Shown one piece after another: positions 61,218-64,000 of a DNA stretch of 64,000 bases. Every line of letters begins with the position of its first letter. Position 1 is the stretch's first letter. The notes under the pieces are model-generated. The model saw only the letters and a list, made by a program, of their open reading frames with translations. It searched no databases and was not told where the DNA came from. The position numbers were made by a program, and so were the translations under genes. This DNA comes from Pseudoalteromonas ostreae (GTDB lineage Bacteria > Pseudomonadota > Gammaproteobacteria > Enterobacterales > Alteromonadaceae). The DNA is taken from NCBI RefSeq assembly GCF_018069805.1, contig NZ_JAGPYN010000012.1, forward strand, positions 94,523-158,522, written 5' to 3'.

Positions 61218-61817
61218 ATGAATATTCTTTGTTTTGGCGACTCCAATACCTTTGGTATATCACCCGTTGATGGAAAGCGGCTGCCTGCGCATGAACGCTG
61301 GCCGGGCATATTGGCAGAGTTGTTGGGTACAGGGCACCTCGTTATTGAAGCGGGGCAGCCTAATCGTACCTTAGTGAATAACCCGCCATTTAGCGGCGAT
61401 AAATCAGGCGTAAAGTATTTAAAACCTTACCTTGAAGTGCACACCGTTGATGTTGTTATTATTGCGCTTGGCACCAATGATTTAAAAGCCCGTTTTGCAC
61501 TGTCTGCTATCGGTATTAGCAAAGCGCTTGAGGAGTTGATTTTAGCCATTAAAGCCTTTTATCATTGTAAAACAATACCAAAGATAATCATTATAAGCCC
61601 GCCCAAGATTCATGAAGTGGGAAGTTATAAAAGCATTTACGCAGGTGCAAGTAAAAAAGCTGAACAATTATCTATTGAGTTTAAAGGCGTCGCTGATCGC
61701 CACGCGTGTGTGTTTATCGATGGCTTTTCACTTATTGCTGCTTGTGAAAGTGAGGGGGTACATTGGCCGTATAAGGAGCATGTTTGCCTTGCAAAGCAGT
61801 TACTACCTATAGTTTAA
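61218..61817 (+). CDS. SGNH-family hydrolase (arylesterase-like)
   Basis: This 199-residue enzyme starts MNILCFGDSNTFG, the block I motif with the nucleophilic Ser (GDSN), then has GTNDLKARF (block III Asn) and a C-terminal DGVHW-like EGVHWPYKEHVCLA region with catalytic His. It matches SGNH arylesterases in length. The ATG at 61218 is chosen because the motif begins there and the upstream part of the frame lies within the DsrE gene. It follows that gene by two bases without its own good Shine-Dalgarno sequence, so coupling is likely. The 3' end overlaps the convergent regulator gene by four bases. Confidence 0.88.
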   Translation: MNILCFGDSNTFGISPVDGKRLPAHERWPGILAELLGTGHLVIEAGQPNRTLVNNPPFSGDKSGVKYLKPYLEVHTVDVVIIALGTNDLKARFALSAIGISKALEELILAIKAFYHCKTIPKIIIISPPKIHEVGSYKSIYAGASKKAEQLSIEFKGVADRHACVFIDGFSLIAACESEGVHWPYKEHVCLAKQLLPIV

Positions 61818-62485
61818 AGTAGGGTGCGAGAGAGTTCTTTATATGATTTGCCAATTTTAACAACAGCCCCCGTAGTTAGTTCAACATACTCATGATTAAC
61901 CGCAGTCACTTTGTTTTTGTTAATTAAATACGACTTATGAATTTGTATAAATGTACCTGCTAGCTGTTCATTCAGTTGCTTAAGTGTTGTTGTGGCAAGG
62001 ATAAAAGAGTCAGCTTGATGTAACTTTACATAATTACCGTAAGCTTCAATATATTCAATAGTGTCTAACGCGAATTTTCGCTTTTCTCGGTCTACTTTAA
62101 GCGTTATATCTTTGGACTGGTGCTCTAGAGGTAGTGCACGTTGACACACTTTGCTGAGAGCTTGCTCTAGCCTTGACGCTGAAACGGGTTTGAGCAAGTA
62201 GTCTGTGACATTTAAATCAAACCCAGCTAGAGCATACTCTTGATAGGCACTATTAATAATTACTTGCGGCGGGTTAGCGAGCGCCTTTAATAACTCTAGC
62301 CCTGTTAACTCTGGCATATTAATGTCGAGAAACACTAAATCAATGCCTGGTTCGGCAAGCACACATAAGGCATCCTTAGCGCTATAGTATTGGCCTACCA
62401 CATTTATATTGGAGTGTGCTGTTAAATGATGCAGTAGCACTTGATGCGCCAATGGCTCGTCATCAACAATGATGGCTTTTATCAT
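61814..62485 (-). CDS. LytTR-type response regulator
   Basis: This 223-residue regulator pairs a receiver domain (about 1-120; Asp8/Asp9 acidic pair, phospho-acceptor Asp54 in VFLDINMPE, Lys in LLKPVS) with a C-terminal LytTR DNA-binding domain (about 130-222; IEYIEAYGNYVKLH, LNEQLAGTFIQIHKSYLIN). I use ATG 62485, which has TTGGAG upstream and starts directly after the stop of the kinase gene; the longer frame to 62518 would begin inside that gene. The partner kinase gene is interrupted (see next). Confidence 0.92.
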   Translation of the reverse strand: MIKAIIVDDEPLAHQVLLHHLTAHSNINVVGQYYSAKDALCVLAEPGIDLVFLDINMPELTGLELLKALANPPQVIINSAYQEYALAGFDLNVTDYLLKPVSASRLEQALSKVCQRALPLEHQSKDITLKVDREKRKFALDTIEYIEAYGNYVKLHQADSFILATTTLKQLNEQLAGTFIQIHKSYLINKNKVTAVNHEYVELTTGAVVKIGKSYKELSRTLL

Positions 62486-62487
62486 TT

Positions 62488-63678
62488 TTACAGCTCCAAG
62501 GTCAGTATTGTCTGCCACATTGCATCCTGCTCACGGGTTATTAGTGAATGTTTATTAGGGTATAAAAGTTGTAGTCTTTTTTGTAAATTAACGAGCCCCA
62601 TCCCTTGCTCTTTTTTTACTACTCGAGCGGGTATTGGGTTGGTGCAATAAAGCGTTAAGATATTGTTATTGATTGTTATTTCAATTGATACGTGTGTTTT
62701 GTCGCTTGCGGGTTCAACCCCATGTTTTATGGCATTTTCAACAATAATAATCAACAGCAGCGGTGTGATTGTGAGGTCGTCAAAATTGTATGGCCAAACA
62801 AGGTTAAACTTACACTTATTCGCACTTCTTATTTTTTGTAATTCAATAAAATTCTTAAGGTAGTCTAGCTCTTTTGCCAGTGGCATGGATGACTTTTGCC
62901 CTTCATACACTGTGTAGCGTAGTAAGTCTGCCAAATGCAGCACTAACTGTGGTGCTTGTTCTGATTTTGTCAGCGTAAGTGCATATAAGTTATTTAATGT
63001 ATTAAATAAAAAATGAGGGTTAACTTGTTGTTGGAGTAATTTTAGTTCGGTTTGAGTTTGCTGTTTAGCGACTTCATTTAACTTGCTGTGTTGCTGTTGA
63101 CGCTCAAAGGCTAAAATAATCGGGGTACTTATAACAAGAAAAAGCAGCATAAACTGATAATTAAACTTACTAAAAATATTTTGATCCCCACTTGGTGTGA
63201 GGTTAGCAACGCCGTGGGGTAAGTCATTAATGGGTAGCGATAGAACGGCAGCTATCAACAAAGGTGTTAATACCAGCATTACAATAACGCAAACGGCTAC
63301 AAACAAAAATACGCCGTGAACAGCAAGCAAGTGGCGAATGAGAAAGTATCGGTTAAATAAATACAACCCGTAAACAATTGCAGTATAAACGCCTAGTTGC
63401 CAAAAATAAGTGATAAATTGACCAAACTGCGGGACGACTTTACTTGGGTCAAAAATTAAATCAAATGGTTGATTTAATAGTGGTTCTTCATGTGTATTAA
63501 GTACCCCAGCCATTAGAAAACACCAGCTCAAAAGAGTGAGTAACACTACATTATCCAATGATATTAATGAACTTAGCCGTTTGCTATTGAGTGAAGGCTG
63601 AGTGACAACACGTTGAGATATCAGCCATGTTAGGCTTGCTGCCGTACATAAGGCCCAGCCTTGTGGTGCTAAATAACC
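62488..63678 (-). pseudogene. LytS/AlgZ-type sensor histidine kinase, 5' end removed by an IS982 element
   Basis: The intact part encodes several membrane helices followed by the His_kinase domain: QVNPHFLFNTLNNLYALT with the phospho-acceptor His and a late ITPLLLIIIVENAIKHGVEP N-box with GMGLVNLQKRLQLLY G-box. The frame stays open above the TTG at 63558 up to 63678, coding for another hydrophobic segment (GWALCTAASLTWLISQR), and then meets a TGA at 63679-63681, inside the IS end. No ATG lies in the remaining 5' part, so the true start and N-terminus are lost, unless translation restarts at TTG 63558. The downstream regulator overlaps operon-style. Confidence 0.8.
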
Positions 63679-64000
63679 TCAGTTCTGCTTAAGCGATAAC
63701 TAATGCGTTAAGCTCTACGTCAGTTAAATTAAGGTGTGGCTTATTTTCTTTCAAACAATAAGCCACCAATCCAGCCACTAAATTCAACATAAAGCCGTTC
63801 ATACTCCGATGTCTCGAATGTTCAATGAAGGATATATTCTTGAGTTGGTCATTAATTGTTTCAATTATAAAGCGCTTTGAAAGCATCGCTCTATCCCATA
63901 ATGACATTGCTTTTGCCTTCATATTTTTGCGAACCGTCGTGATCAGCTTTACCCCTTTATCGAGCAAATCCGCTTCTAAAGCCTTATTTAAATATCCTTT
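63676..64000 (-). mobile_element. IS982-family insertion sequence, left part, running off the window
   Basis: The element begins at about 63676 with ACCTCAGTTCTGC, likely its terminal repeat, directly where the histidine kinase frame ends. It contains the 3' part of a transposase gene on the minus strand. The other end is beyond the window. Confidence 0.75.
63689..64000 (-). CDS. IS982-family transposase, C-terminal part
   Basis: The frame is open from the window edge (codons KGYLNKALEADLLDKG) to a TAA at 63689 and gives about 103 residues. The sequence LITTVRKNMK, LSKRFIIETINDQLKNISFIEHSRHRS and LVAGLVAYCLKEN is the conserved end of IS982-family DDE transposases, including the catalytic Glu in IETINDQLK. 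The rest of the gene lies to the right. Whether it is functional cannot be judged. Confidence 0.88.
   Translation of the reverse strand, partial: KGYLNKALEADLLDKGVKLITTVRKNMKAKAMSLWDRAMLSKRFIIETINDQLKNISFIEHSRHRSMNGFMLNLVAGLVAYCLKENKPHLNLTDVELNALVIA

Overview
The window looks like a chromosomal segment of an AT-rich marine gammaproteobacterium, most likely Pseudoalteromonas or a close relative. This is inferred from the overall gene content, the protein flavour, the T6SS layout and a decayed REP-associated (RAYT) transposase start; no rRNA or other taxonomic marker is present. No tRNA, rRNA or CRISPR array was seen.

Layout. (1) 1-6.1 kb: housekeeping and stress genes: an MDR oxidoreductase, a divergent ohrR/ohr peroxide-defence pair with readable operators, a methyl-accepting chemotaxis protein and a PEGA lipoprotein. 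(2) 6.2-32.4 kb: a complete type VI secretion system. A Ser/Thr kinase (minus strand) faces tagH-tssJ-tssK-tssL-tssM-tagF-pppA, followed by tssA-tssB-tssC-tssC2-tagJ-tssE-tssF-tssG-clpV, then hcp and vgrG. Kinase, FHA protein, TagF and PP2C phosphatase together form a threonine-phosphorylation control circuit. A second TssC-like gene lies directly behind tssC. (3) 32.4-41.1 kb: a VgrG/PAAR-linked Rhs module: PAAR, an all-helical protein, a degenerate thiolase-fold protein, a 1531-residue Rhs protein with an ADP-ribosyltransferase-like tip, an unknown gene and an ADP-ribosylglycohydrolase that probably gives immunity. (4) 41.1-52.4 kb: an AT-rich effector/immunity island. Two cell-wall enzymes (a CHAP/NlpC-like amidase and a muramidase) share a nearly identical N-terminal module, and each is followed by an exported candidate immunity protein. 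A class 3 lipase is present. A trio (ChaN/EreA-like protein, exported Sel1-like protein, 88-residue protein) occurs twice about 6.3 kb apart. Transposon-related debris lies between the units. (5) 52.4-64 kb: ordinary chromosome: DUF1294 protein, iron-dependent alcohol dehydrogenase, zinc-ribbon rhomboid protease with a small upstream gene, MocR regulator/LysE exporter, GNAT, a truncated subtilase, soxR with a clear SoxR box before a flavoprotein-DsrE-SGNH operon, and a LytTR response regulator whose histidine kinase gene is cut at its 5' end by an IS982-family element running off the right edge.

How it fits together: the kinase/phosphatase circuit would gate assembly of the T6SS; Hcp, VgrG and PAAR form the delivered puncturing device; the Rhs protein and the island enzymes are the candidate cargo, and their small neighbours the candidate immunity proteins. 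The most novel-looking element is the duplicated ChaN-like/Sel1-like/88-residue trio, including an apparent hairpin between the ribosome-binding site and the start codon of the 88-residue gene in both copies. All functions are read from sequence motifs and gene context; no database search was made.
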